From Pseudomonadota bacterium (GTDB lineage: Bacteria; Pseudomonadota; Alphaproteobacteria; JAAXGF01), in contig JADFMW010000022.1 of the NCBI GenBank assembly GCA_022563655.1, forward strand, positions 1-19,199: DNA of 19,199 nt, in the 5' to 3' direction. Positions within the stretch are counted from its first letter, which is position 1, and every line of letters begins with the position of its first letter. Both the position numbers and the translations under genes were made by a program. The notes under the pieces were generated by a model. It saw only the letters and a list, made by a program, of their open reading frames with translations. It was not told the origin of the DNA and made no database searches. Positions 8,550 through 15,791 of this stretch are shown here, one piece after another.

Positions 8550-8569
8550 TGTACACGCCATGATGTACA
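8542..8569 (+). repeat. 14-bp perfect tandem repeat at gene end
   Basis: CGCCATGATGTACA occurs twice head to tail (8542-8555 and 8556-8569). The first copy contains the stop codon of the membrane/spermidine-synthase-like gene (TGA 8547-8549), and the second lies in the spacer. It looks like a recent slippage duplication. The second copy opens a 29-codon reading frame (8560-8649) beginning MMYNGLNPVFKEH, which has no ribosome-binding site and is not called as a gene. Confidence 0.85.
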
Positions 8570-8693
8570 ATGGGCTCAATCCGGTCTTCAAGGAGCATGT
8601 GGACTGGGCCTCGGGCCAGGTCGCCCCGCGGCTCGTCCGACCGCGCTAGGGCGCGCCCGTCGATGGTCCTGTCGGGACATCGCCAGGGTGGGC

Positions 8694-8699
8694 TATACT
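8694..8699 (+). promoter_or_regulatory. Possible -10 element for a near-leaderless desaturase transcript
   Basis: TATACT lies 7 bases before the desaturase ATG (8707) in otherwise GC-rich spacer. If used as a sigma-70 -10 element, transcription would begin at or just before the start codon. No clear Shine-Dalgarno is present there, which fits a leaderless mRNA. The -35 match is poor (CTGTCG at 8669-8674, too far at 19 bases), so the call is tentative. Confidence 0.25.
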
Positions 8700-8706
8700 C
8701 GCGAAC

Positions 8707-9630
8707 ATGGCTGACGTTTCGTGGCGGCGCGACCTTCTTGCCCCGGGGCGGCTCGCCGACCTCTGCCGCCGCTCGGATGCGCGGGGGCTGGCGCAGCTCG
8801 CCACCCATCTCGCGGCGCTCGCACTCACCGGATACCTGTTGAGCCGCGCCCTCGGCACGCCGTGGCTCGCGCCGGCCGCGGTGCTCCACGGGGTGGTGCT
8901 GATCTTCCTGTTCTCGGCGCTGCACGAGTGCATCCACCACAGCGCCTTCCGCCGCCGCCGGCTCAACCGCGCGGTGGCGTGGGCGTGCGGCGCGGTGGTC
9001 GTGCTGCCGCCGCTGTACTTTCGCTACTTCCACCTGGCGCACCACCGCTGGACCCAGGATGCGCGCCGCGACCCCGAGTTGGCGGCGCCGAAACCCGAGA
9101 CCCTGAGCCGGTACGTCCTCGTGCTCTCGGGCCTGCCCTACTGGCGCGAGCGCCTCGTCACCACCCTGAGGCACGCCCGCGGCAGGGTCGAGGCCTGCGG
9201 CTTCCTGCCCGCCGAGGCGGCGCCGCGCATCGTCGCCGAGGCGCGCCGACTGTGGGCGCTATACGCCGCGGTCGCGATCGCCGCCGTGGCGTTGGGGTCT
9301 TGGGCGCCGGTCGTCTATTGGCTGGCGCCGGCGATCGTCGGCCAGCCGTTCCTGCGCCTCTACCTGCTCGCCGAGCACACCGGCCGCCCGTTGGTCCCGA
9401 ACATGCTGGAGAACAGCCGCACCACGCGCACCAACCGGCTGGCGCGCCGGCTGGCCTGGAACATGCCGTACCATGTCGAGCACCACGCCTTCCCCTCGGT
9501 GCCTTTCCACGCCCTGCCCAGGCTGCACCGCGAGCTCGGCAACCGGCTGGGCGAGGCCGCGCCGGGCTACATCGCCGTTCACGCCGCGCTGATCCGCGGT
9601 TTCGCGCGCCCCGGGGAGGCCGGGGCTTGA
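8707..9630 (+). CDS. Membrane fatty acid desaturase/hydroxylase family protein
   Basis: This 307-residue integral membrane protein carries the three His boxes of the di-iron desaturase/hydroxylase superfamily: HECIHH (73-78), HLAHH (109-113) and HVEHH (256-260, in NMPYHVEHHAFP). Hydrophobic segments lie between them (about 30-48, 57-72, 90-104, 215-240). Such enzymes use O2 and a di-iron centre to desaturate or hydroxylate an acyl or other lipid chain in the membrane. The segment LLAEHTGRP...ENSRTT before the third box is typical of a bacterial desaturase subgroup; the substrate is not known. Its TGA overlaps the TTG start of the downstream BKACE gene (TTGA), so the two are translationally coupled and may act on related substrates. 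Confidence 0.88.
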   Translation: MADVSWRRDLLAPGRLADLCRRSDARGLAQLATHLAALALTGYLLSRALGTPWLAPAAVLHGVVLIFLFSALHECIHHSAFRRRRLNRAVAWACGAVVVLPPLYFRYFHLAHHRWTQDARRDPELAAPKPETLSRYVLVLSGLPYWRERLVTTLRHARGRVEACGFLPAEAAPRIVAEARRLWALYAAVAIAAVALGSWAPVVYWLAPAIVGQPFLRLYLLAEHTGRPLVPNMLENSRTTRTNRLARRLAWNMPYHVEHHAFPSVPFHALPRLHRELGNRLGEAAPGYIAVHAALIRGFARPGEAGA

Positions 9631-10460
9631 GCGCCGACCAGTCGCCGCTGATCGTCATGGTGGCGCCCACCGGGCCGCGCAAGACGAAAGACGATCACCC
9701 CGCGCTGCCGATCACGCCCGCCGAGATCGCGGCAGCCGCGGCCGCGTGCCGCGACGCCGGGGCGGCGATGATCCACCTGCACGTGCGCGACCGGGACGGC
9801 CGCCACTCGCTCGACCCCGACGCGTACCGCGCGGCGATCGCCGCGGTGCGGCGCGAGGCGGGCGACGACATGATCATCCAGGTGACCAGCGAGGCCGCGG
9901 GGCGCTACGGGCCGGACGAACAGATCGCGATGATGCGCGAGGTCAAGCCCGAGGCGGTGTCGCTGGTGCTGCGCGAGATCGTTCCCGACGCCGCGCGCGA
10001 GGCCGCGGCGGCGGCCTTCCTCGCGTGGCTCGCGGGCGAACGCATCCTGCCCCAGTTCATCCTTTTCACGCCGGCGGAGATCGATCTCTACCACGACCTG
10101 CGCGGCCGCGGCGTGATCCCCGGCGAGCGGCATTTCCTGCTGTTCGTCCTCGGCCGCTACACCGAGCGCAAGACCTCCGAGCCGCGCGATCTGTTGCCGT
10201 TTCTCGCCGTCGACGACGGCGCCTCGCCCTGGGCGGCGTGCGCCTTCGGGTCGCGCGAGGGTGCGTGCGTGTTGACGGCGGCGGCGCTAGGTGGTCATAT
10301 TCGGGTAGGATTTGAGAACAATGTTTGCTTGAGCGACCGGTCGATCGCCCCGGACAACGCGGCGCTGGTCGCTCAGGCGCGGGCCGGCGCGGCGTTGCTG
10401 GGCCGCCCTGTTGCCGACGCGCAGACGGCGCGCGGCATGTTGTGGAGGCTGTTGGACTAA
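9627..10460 (+). CDS. BKACE (DUF849) 3-keto acid cleavage enzyme
   Basis: This 277-residue protein belongs to the beta-keto acid cleavage enzyme family, whose founding member Kce condenses acetyl-CoA with 3-keto-5-aminohexanoate. Visible features are VMVAPTGPR (10-18), the zinc-binding pair in MIHLHVRDRDG (His50, His52), the QVTSEAAGR region, and HIRVGFENN near the C-terminus, which holds the conserved Glu. Enzymes in this family act on different beta-keto acids (dehydrocarnitine, 5-hydroxy- or aliphatic keto acids), and the pocket cannot be read here. The TTG start at 9627 is chosen because the next in-frame ATG (9657) would delete the first beta strand, and because TTGA overlaps the desaturase stop. 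The coupled pair may belong to lipid or carnitine-like catabolism, but this is inference. Confidence 0.87.
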   Translation: MSADQSPLIVMVAPTGPRKTKDDHPALPITPAEIAAAAAACRDAGAAMIHLHVRDRDGRHSLDPDAYRAAIAAVRREAGDDMIIQVTSEAAGRYGPDEQIAMMREVKPEAVSLVLREIVPDAAREAAAAAFLAWLAGERILPQFILFTPAEIDLYHDLRGRGVIPGERHFLLFVLGRYTERKTSEPRDLLPFLAVDDGASPWAACAFGSREGACVLTAAALGGHIRVGFENNVCLSDRSIAPDNAALVAQARAGAALLGRPVADAQTARGMLWRLLD

Positions 10461-10651
10461 GCGTCGCTCGATGCTGAACTTGGCAAGGCTACACCCTGCG
10501 GTGGGCGGTCTTGAGTGGATCGGCCCTGCGCGCCGGGAGTGTGAGCGTGTGGTTATCCCGCTGGGGCTGGGGGGGATGTAAGGCGCAACAAAGCGCGTGA
10601 GAAGGACCACGTGCGATCAATTAACGTCGAAATCAAGGAGGACTTAGCATC
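10461..10651 (+). promoter_or_regulatory. Spacer and likely promoter region of the TAXI-TRAP operon
   Basis: This 191-base spacer separates the BKACE stop from the TAXI binding-protein start and most likely holds that operon's promoter. I found no convincing -35/-10 pair (TTGAGT at 10511 has no partner). The clearest element is a strong Shine-Dalgarno, AAGGAGGA at 10635-10642, 9 bases before the ATG at 10652. It is much stronger than elsewhere in the window and suits an abundant periplasmic binding protein. Confidence 0.55.
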
Positions 10652-11656
10652 ATGAAACGTATTGCAGTATCAACGTTTGCGCTCGCGCTGACCACGGCCC
10701 TCGGCGCGGGAGTGTTCACGGCCGACAGTGCGTTCGCTCAGGAAAAGCGGTTCATTGCCATCGGGACCGGGGGTCCGACCGGCGTATACTTCGTCGTCGG
10801 CCAGTCGGTTTGCCGTCTGGTTCACAAGGAAGCCGCGGAAGGCCGGAAAAAGGGCCGCAAGCACGGCATCCGCTGCGCGGCGCCGTCGACCGCGGGCTCG
10901 ACCTACAACATCGGCAACATCAAAGCGGGGGAGCTGGACTTCGGAGTTGCCCAGTCAGACTGGCAGTTTCACGCCTACAACGGCTCGAGCAAGTTCAAGG
11001 GCAAGGCGTTCAAGAAGTTGCGCGCCGTGTTTTCGGTGCATGCCGAGCCGTACCACATCATCGTCGGCAAGAATTCCGGCATCATGTCCTGGGGCGATCT
11101 CAAGGGCAAGCGGTTCAACATCGGCAACCCGGGCTCCGGTCAGCGCGGCACCACCGAGGTCCTGATGGCCGCCTATGGGACGAAAAAAAGCGACTTCATG
11201 ATCGCCACCGAGCTGACCTCGACCGAGCAGTCGAAGGCGCTGTGCGACGGTAAGATCGACGCCTACGGCTATACGGTGGGCGTGCCCAATGCCGGCGTCG
11301 CCGTGGCGACCGACGGCTGCGGCGCGAAGATCATCAACCTGGCCACCGGGATAGAGAAGGCGCTGGTCGACTCCAATCCGTATTATGCCTTCGCGACGAT
11401 TCCGAAAGGCACGTACAAGACGACCGACAGCGATGTCACCACTTTCGGCGTCATGGCGACGTTCGTCACCAGCGCCGACGTGCCCGAGGACATCGTCTAC
11501 GAGGTCACGCGCGCGGTCTTCGAGAACCTCGACGACTTCAGGAAGCTGCACCCGGCGTTCAAGAACCTCGATCCCAAGAAGATGATCAAGGACGGGCTTT
11601 CGGCGCCGCTGCATCGGGGCGCCATCAAGTACTACAAAGAAAAGGGTTGGATGTAA
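10652..11656 (+). CDS. TRAP transporter TAXI-family solute-binding protein
   Basis: This 334-residue exported protein has an N-terminal signal peptide (Lys2-Arg3, hydrophobic core, likely cleavage after AFA at residue 29). The mature start IAIGTGGPTGVYFVVG (36-50) is the hallmark of the TAXI family. These bind a small organic solute, often a carboxylate or amino acid such as glutamate, and hand it to the TRAP permease. The region LKGKRFNIGNPGSGQRGTTE (about 150-169) is also family-typical. Cys residues are present at 54, 76 and elsewhere. The strong Shine-Dalgarno upstream and a hairpin just after the stop (11676-11704) are consistent with more binding protein than permease. The substrate is not assignable from sequence. 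Confidence 0.93.
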   Translation: MKRIAVSTFALALTTALGAGVFTADSAFAQEKRFIAIGTGGPTGVYFVVGQSVCRLVHKEAAEGRKKGRKHGIRCAAPSTAGSTYNIGNIKAGELDFGVAQSDWQFHAYNGSSKFKGKAFKKLRAVFSVHAEPYHIIVGKNSGIMSWGDLKGKRFNIGNPGSGQRGTTEVLMAAYGTKKSDFMIATELTSTEQSKALCDGKIDAYGYTVGVPNAGVAVATDGCGAKIINLATGIEKALVDSNPYYAFATIPKGTYKTTDSDVTTFGVMATFVTSADVPEDIVYEVTRAVFENLDDFRKLHPAFKNLDPKKMIKDGLSAPLHRGAIKYYKEKGWM

Positions 11657-11675
11657 TCTTCGGGAATTTTTTGGA

Positions 11676-11720
11676 CGCCGGCATTTCCTCTGGGAGTGCC
11701 GGCGCCCATTTATTTAAGGT
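11676..11720 (+). terminator. Hairpin between TAXI binding protein and permease (attenuator/stabiliser)
   Basis: CGCCGGCA (11676-11683) pairs perfectly with TGCCGGCG (11697-11704). The internal bases TTTCC/GGGAG can extend the stem by five pairs, two of them wobble, leaving a TCT loop. A mixed A/T stretch (ATTTATTTAA) follows rather than a clean U run. As the genes on both sides belong to one transporter, this is best seen as a partial terminator or 3'-end stabiliser setting a higher level of binding protein mRNA. Confidence 0.6.
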
Positions 11721-11744
11721 CTTTTCGTTGGGGGGATAGGCCGC

Positions 11745-14321
11745 ATGGCTGACGCGCATTCGTCCATTCCCGACGTCTCGCCCGAGGCCATCGAAACAGC
11801 GATCGAAGAGGCCGAGTACACCGGACGCAAGCTCGGACCGCGGACCTCGATCCTCATCGGCATGATCGCCGCGCTGTGGTCGATCTATCAGCTGTGGATC
11901 GCCTCTCCGCTGCCGTATCGTTTCGGTTTCGGGATCATCTTCGGGGTCCAGGCGCGCGGTATACATCTGGCGTTCGGGCTGCTGCTCTGTTTTCTGCTGT
12001 TCCCGGCGGTGCGGCGCCTCGCGACGCGGCAAATCCCGATTTACGACATCTTCCTGGCGCTGTTGGGGATGGCCTGCGCGCTTTACGTGTTCCTCGGTCA
12101 CGAGGGCCTGGTCGACCGCCAGGGAATCCTGCTCGCCTTCGATGTTTCGCTGTTCGGCATCGACTTCAGCTTTCCGTTCGAGACCATCCTAGGGGGCATC
12201 GGCCTCCTTCTTCTCCTGGAGGCGACGCGGCGCAGCATCGGCCTGCCGTTGGTCATCGTCGCCTGCGTATTCTTGATTTACTCGATTTTCGGTCAATCGA
12301 TGCCGGACATCATTTCCCACAAGGGCGTCTCGCTCACCCGGCTGATCGGCTATGACTGGCTCGGCGGCGAGGCGATCTTCGGCATCCCGATCGACGTCTC
12401 CACCAGCTTCGTGTTCCTGTTCGTGCTGTTCGGGGCGATGCTCGATAAGGCCGGCGCCGGCAAGTATTTCCTCGATCTGGCCTTTGCCATGGTCGGCAAG
12501 TATCGCGGCGGCCCGGCCAAGGCCGCGATCCTCGCCTCGGGCATGACGGGGGCGATCTCCGGCTCCTCGATCGCCAACGTCGTGACCACCGGCACGTTCA
12601 CGATCCCCGTCATGAAGCGAATGGGCATGCCGGCGGTGAAGGCCGGGGCGATCGAGGTGGCTGCCTCGACGAACGGTCAGCTCATGCCGCCGATCATGGG
12701 CGCCGCGGCTTTCATCATCGCCGAATTCGTCGGCATCTCATATTTCGACGTGATCATCGCCGCCGCGGTCCCGGCCGTCATCAGCTATTTGGCGCTGTTC
12801 TACATCTCGCACCTGGAGGCGATGAAGCTCGGCCTGAGGGGCATGCCGAAAAGCGAAATACCGCCGCTGGGCAAGATATTCGTGGGCGGCATCCACTTTC
12901 TCCTCCCGATCGTGGCTCTGATCTATCTCTTGATGGTGGAACGGTGGACGGCGAGCAGCGCGGTGTTAAGCTCCATAATTTTGATGATGTTCGTCATCCT
13001 CTCCCAGAGGGCCATGCCCAGGGGCCTCAGCCGGTCGGTTGCGAATATCCCTTATACGCTCCCGATCATCGCGTTTGCCGTGCTGCGGACGCTCGGCGGA
13101 TTCGACGCGAGTGAGGCGTTGTTCTGGGTTTATGTCGTGGCGCTTCTCGTCGTTGCAGGCGAGGCGTGGCTCAAGGGGCGCCAGGAGGCCGCCGTCTGGG
13201 AAGATATCCGCCTCGCCCTGGGGGACATTTACGGCGGGCTGGTCGCCGGCGCGCGCAACATGATCAACATCTCCGTCGCCGTGGCCGCGGCGGGGATCAT
13301 CGTCGGCGCGGTGTCAGCGACCGGCCTCAGCAACGCCATGATCGGCGTCGTCGAGGCGATCTCGGGCGGTAACATTTACATTCTCCTGGGCCTGACCGCG
13401 GTCTTGTGCCTAATCCTCGGAATGGGCTTGCCGACGACGGCGAATTACATCGTCGTCGCGTCGCTGATGGCGGGCGTGGTGGTCGAGCTCAGCACCGCCG
13501 CGGGTCTCGTCATACCGCTGATCTCGATCCACCTTTTTGTCTTTTACTTCGGCATCCTGGCCGACGACACGCCGCCGGTCTGCTTGGCGGCATTCGCCGC
13601 CGCCGCCATATCGCGCGCCGACCCCATCAAGACCGGCATTCAGGGTTTTACCTACGACATCCGCACGGCGATCCTGCCGTTCGTTTTCATCTTCAACCCG
13701 GAATTGTTGTTGATCGGCGTGGAAAGCTTCTGGCACGGCCTGCTGGTGATCTCGATGTCGCTTATCGCCATCCTCAGCTTCGCCGCGCTTACCCAAGGCT
13801 GGATGATCGTCAGGCTTAGGCTATACGAAATGGCGATGCTCGCCGTGGTCATCCTGGCGCTGTTCAGACCCGGGTTCATCATGGACCGGTTCTATCCCGA
13901 ATTCGTGTCCCTCGATCTCGACGAGTTCGTCGCCGGCGAGGCCGCGGGGAGGCCCGGCTACGACGTCCGCTTCCACGTCGTGCGCGAAACCAACTACGGC
14001 GACCGCTACAAGCTGTACCGGATCGCGACGCCAGATATGGCGGCGACCGATCCCTTCGTGCGCTACGGCATCGAGATCGAGCCCACGGACGACGACCGTT
14101 ACGCGGTCGCCGATCTCGCGGTCGGCGGGCTCGCCGAGCAGATCGGGCTCGAGTTGGGCGATTACGTCACCGACGTGGATGTCGAGCAGGCGGGCTTGCC
14201 GCCGAAGCAGCTGGTCTATCCGTTCGCGCTGGCCCTGTTGGCCGTTGTCATCGGGCTGCAATTGGGCCGCCGGCGGCGCGAGCGCCCGACCGATGCCCTC
14301 GCGACCGGCACGGCCGAATAG
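11745..14321 (+). CDS. TRAP transporter fused permease (small + large subunit) with DUF3394 tail
   Basis: This 858-residue membrane protein joins the 4-helix DctQ-like part (about residues 30-190) to the 12-helix DctM-like part (about 210-640). The DctM signature GAISGSSIANVVTTGTFTIP starts near 269, and a second repeat-like half has LGMGLPTTANYIVVASL near 560. It imports a solute from the TAXI protein, driven by an ion (usually Na+) gradient. The tail (from about 700 to the end) matches the DUF3394 region known from fused TAXI permeases: a helix, then a soluble piece containing VADLAVGGLAEQIGLELGDYV, which looks PDZ-like, and a final helix (about 823-840). The start at 11745 has a GGGGGGA Shine-Dalgarno-like run upstream. 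The Usp gene follows after 16 bases. Confidence 0.93.
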   Translation: MADAHSSIPDVSPEAIETAIEEAEYTGRKLGPRTSILIGMIAALWSIYQLWIASPLPYRFGFGIIFGVQARGIHLAFGLLLCFLLFPAVRRLATRQIPIYDIFLALLGMACALYVFLGHEGLVDRQGILLAFDVSLFGIDFSFPFETILGGIGLLLLLEATRRSIGLPLVIVACVFLIYSIFGQSMPDIISHKGVSLTRLIGYDWLGGEAIFGIPIDVSTSFVFLFVLFGAMLDKAGAGKYFLDLAFAMVGKYRGGPAKAAILASGMTGAISGSSIANVVTTGTFTIPVMKRMGMPAVKAGAIEVAASTNGQLMPPIMGAAAFIIAEFVGISYFDVIIAAAVPAVISYLALFYISHLEAMKLGLRGMPKSEIPPLGKIFVGGIHFLLPIVALIYLLMVERWTASSAVLSSIILMMFVILSQRAMPRGLSRSVANIPYTLPIIAFAVLRTLGGFDASEALFWVYVVALLVVAGEAWLKGRQEAAVWEDIRLALGDIYGGLVAGARNMINISVAVAAAGIIVGAVSATGLSNAMIGVVEAISGGNIYILLGLTAVLCLILGMGLPTTANYIVVASLMAGVVVELSTAAGLVIPLISIHLFVFYFGILADDTPPVCLAAFAAAAISRADPIKTGIQGFTYDIRTAILPFVFIFNPELLLIGVESFWHGLLVISMSLIAILSFAALTQGWMIVRLRLYEMAMLAVVILALFRPGFIMDRFYPEFVSLDLDEFVAGEAAGRPGYDVRFHVVRETNYGDRYKLYRIATPDMAATDPFVRYGIEIEPTDDDRYAVADLAVGGLAEQIGLELGDYVTDVDVEQAGLPPKQLVYPFALALLAVVIGLQLGRRRRERPTDALATGTAE

Positions 14322-14337
14322 AGAGAGGCGTCACGTC

Positions 14338-14766
14338 ATGTACAAGAACATCCTCCTGAGCGTCGATCTCACCGATTCGAGCTCGTGGCGCAACGCGCTG
14401 CCGTTCGCGGTGGAGTATTGCCAGGCGATGGGTGCCACGCTGCACCTGATGACGGTGGTGCCCGACTACGGCATGACCGTGGTCGGCCAGTTCTTTCCAG
14501 AGGATTATGAGAAAAAGGCGATCGTTCAGGCTCGTCACGAGCTCCGCGAGCTTTCCACGGCGCACGTGCCAGCCGGAGTCGAGGTGCTGCACATCGTCGC
14601 CTACGGCACGATCTACCAGGAGATCCTCAACGCCGCCAAGAGCGTCAACGCCGATCTCATCGTCATCGCCTCGCACCGGCCCGAGCTCAAGGATTACCTC
14701 ATCGGCCCCAATGCCGCGCGCGTGATGCGGCACGCCACCCGCTCGGTGCTGGTGGTGCGCGACTGA
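14338..14766 (+). CDS. Universal stress protein (UspA family), TRAP-associated
   Basis: This 142-residue protein has the UspA fold pattern: MYKNILLSVDLTDSS at the start and RHATRSVLVVRD at the end. The nucleotide-binding motif G-x2-G-x9-G-S/T of ATP-binding members is poorly kept, because the matching region reads ASHRPELKDYLIGPNAARV (111-129); ATP binding is thus doubtful. It follows the TRAP permease by 16 bases with an AGAGAGG Shine-Dalgarno. A Usp gene next to a TRAP operon recalls TeaD, which lowers ectoine uptake by TeaABC in Halomonas, so a regulatory role on this transporter is inferred. The last codons lie inside a 19-bp tandem repeat. Confidence 0.9.
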   Translation: MYKNILLSVDLTDSSSWRNALPFAVEYCQAMGATLHLMTVVPDYGMTVVGQFFPEDYEKKAIVQARHELRELSTAHVPAGVEVLHIVAYGTIYQEILNAAKSVNADLIVIASHRPELKDYLIGPNAARVMRHATRSVLVVRD

Positions 14767-14798
14767 CCTGGTGGTGCGCGACTGACCTGGTGGTGCGC
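14749..14798 (+). repeat. 19-bp tandem repeat over the Usp stop codon
   Basis: CTGGTGGTGCGCGACTGAC occurs at 14749-14767 and 14768-14786, with a third partial copy (12 bases) at 14787-14798. The first copy encodes the last residues of the Usp protein and its TGA. The rest fills the 37-base gap to the convergent cytochrome c gene, so no separate terminator hairpin is visible here. The copies are identical, implying a recent slippage event. Confidence 0.92.
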
Positions 14799-14803
14799 TG
14801 GGG

Positions 14804-15214
14804 CTATTTCTGGGTCATCAGGTACGCGGCCACGTCCCTGCGGGTCTCTTCTTTTTTCAGTTTCAAGGGCATCTTGGTCCTGCCTTTCGGGTCGCCCGAA
14901 GCCTGCCTGATGAAGGCCTTCGGATCGGCGAGGTATTCGACGAGATTTTCCTCGGTCCAGACGAGTCCCTTCTCGCCCGCCGTGACATAGCTCTTGGAAT
15001 ACTTGTACTTGGGAACGATCCCCGCCTGGCGCCCGCCGATTGCGAACAGGTTGGGTCCGATCTTGTTCTTGCCGCCCTCCTCGATGGTGTGGCAGGCCTT
15101 GCACTTCTTGTAACCCGTCTTGCCCTTCGCCGCATCTCCTTCGGCCCAGGCGAACGAGCCGAACAAGGCGATGGCGGCCGCCAGCGCGAGGCTGAGCCCC
15201 TTACCCGTCTTCAT
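14804..15214 (-). CDS. Small periplasmic class I cytochrome c
   Basis: This 136-residue protein has a signal peptide (KTGKGLSLALAAAIALFGSF, cleavage likely after AWA at residue 24) and one haem-binding motif CKACH (38-42). GPNLF (53-57) and the probable axial Met115 in RTKMPLK fit a class I (c2/c550-like) electron carrier. It acts in the periplasm, passing electrons between redox proteins and an oxidase or other acceptor. GGGAGA lies 8 to 13 bases before the ATG as a Shine-Dalgarno. It is last of three minus-strand exported genes (P460, rhodanese, cytochrome c), 66 bases after the rhodanese stop, so it is a plausible electron acceptor for the P460-family protein. Confidence 0.93.
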   Translation of the reverse strand: MKTGKGLSLALAAAIALFGSFAWAEGDAAKGKTGYKKCKACHTIEEGGKNKIGPNLFAIGGRQAGIVPKYKYSKSYVTAGEKGLVWTEENLVEYLADPKAFIRQASGDPKGRTKMPLKLKKEETRRDVAAYLMTQK

Positions 15215-15280
15215 GCGATGTCTCCCGATGCTTCGTGGTCAGAGCGCGAGCCGGCGTATTATCGCTTGGCGAGCTCGCCG

Positions 15281-15775
15281 TCAACAGTTTGTGCACGGCT
15301 CCAGGGGCAGACCGCGCGCGAGCCAGCCCGGCCCGAAGCTCGAGCCGGCCATGCCCTCGGAGATGCTGTAGACCGTGGCGAAGCCTTGCTTCTCGAGCAG
15401 GCCCTGGGCGAACGACGAGCGGTTGCCCTGGGCGCAGATCAAGGCGATCGGAGTGGACTTGTCCCGCCCCACGGCGGCAAGGACGTCGTCCACGAAGTCG
15501 GCGTTGGGCACGCCCCACTGCGGGAACAGGCTCACCTCGAGCGCCGCTTGCGGGACGCCCGTTTGGGCCCACTCCTGGCGCGTGCGAACATCGACGATGG
15601 TGAGCTCGCCGGCGCGCGCGAGCGCGAACGCCTTGGCCGCGTCGAGCACGCCGCCCTCGGCGAGCACCGGCGGCGGCACGGCCAGCCATCCCAGCGCCAA
15701 GGCCAGGAGGCATCGCCGCGCCACCCGCCGGAAAACGGCACTTCGGCCGCCCACGCCTGGCGGGTTGGGGTTCAC
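15281..15775 (-). CDS. Periplasmic rhodanese-like protein
   Basis: This protein (up to 164 residues) has an N-terminal export signal (RRVARRCLLALALGWLAVPP, likely cleavage near VLA-EG at residue 39-40) and a single rhodanese domain. The domain shows LTIVDVRTRQEWA (58-70) and the active-site loop CAQGNRS (114-120) with Cys114, the persulfide-carrying residue. The length of the loop suits single-domain rhodaneses that move sulfane sulfur. The C-terminus ends EPCTNC, adding a CxxC pair of unknown role. Its start at 15775 is GTG; a second GTG 17 codons in would also keep the signal. It sits 16 bases after the P460 stop, so co-transcription is likely. The substrate is not known; a link to thiol or sulfide chemistry is inferred. 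Confidence 0.85.
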   Translation of the reverse strand: MNPNPPGVGGRSAVFRRVARRCLLALALGWLAVPPPVLAEGGVLDAAKAFALARAGELTIVDVRTRQEWAQTGVPQAALEVSLFPQWGVPNADFVDDVLAAVGRDKSTPIALICAQGNRSSFAQGLLEKQGFATVYSISEGMAGSSFGPGWLARGLPLEPCTNC

Positions 15776-15791
15776 GACCGTCTCGCCGCTC

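Noticed and set aside
7017..8591. Long minus-strand frame (524 codons) opposite the membrane/spermidine-synthase-like gene
   Set aside because: Low-complexity Glu/Gln/Arg-rich translation with no recognisable motif; it is the antisense shadow of a well-supported gene.
8611..8706. AAGGAG before an ATG at 8597 as a gene start
   Set aside because: The AAGGAG lies only 1 base from that ATG, too close to act as a Shine-Dalgarno, and the frame runs into the desaturase gene out of phase.
10461..10634. Possible riboswitch or RNA gene before the TAXI operon
   Set aside because: No extended stem set or known motif could be traced by eye; only short four-base stems were found.
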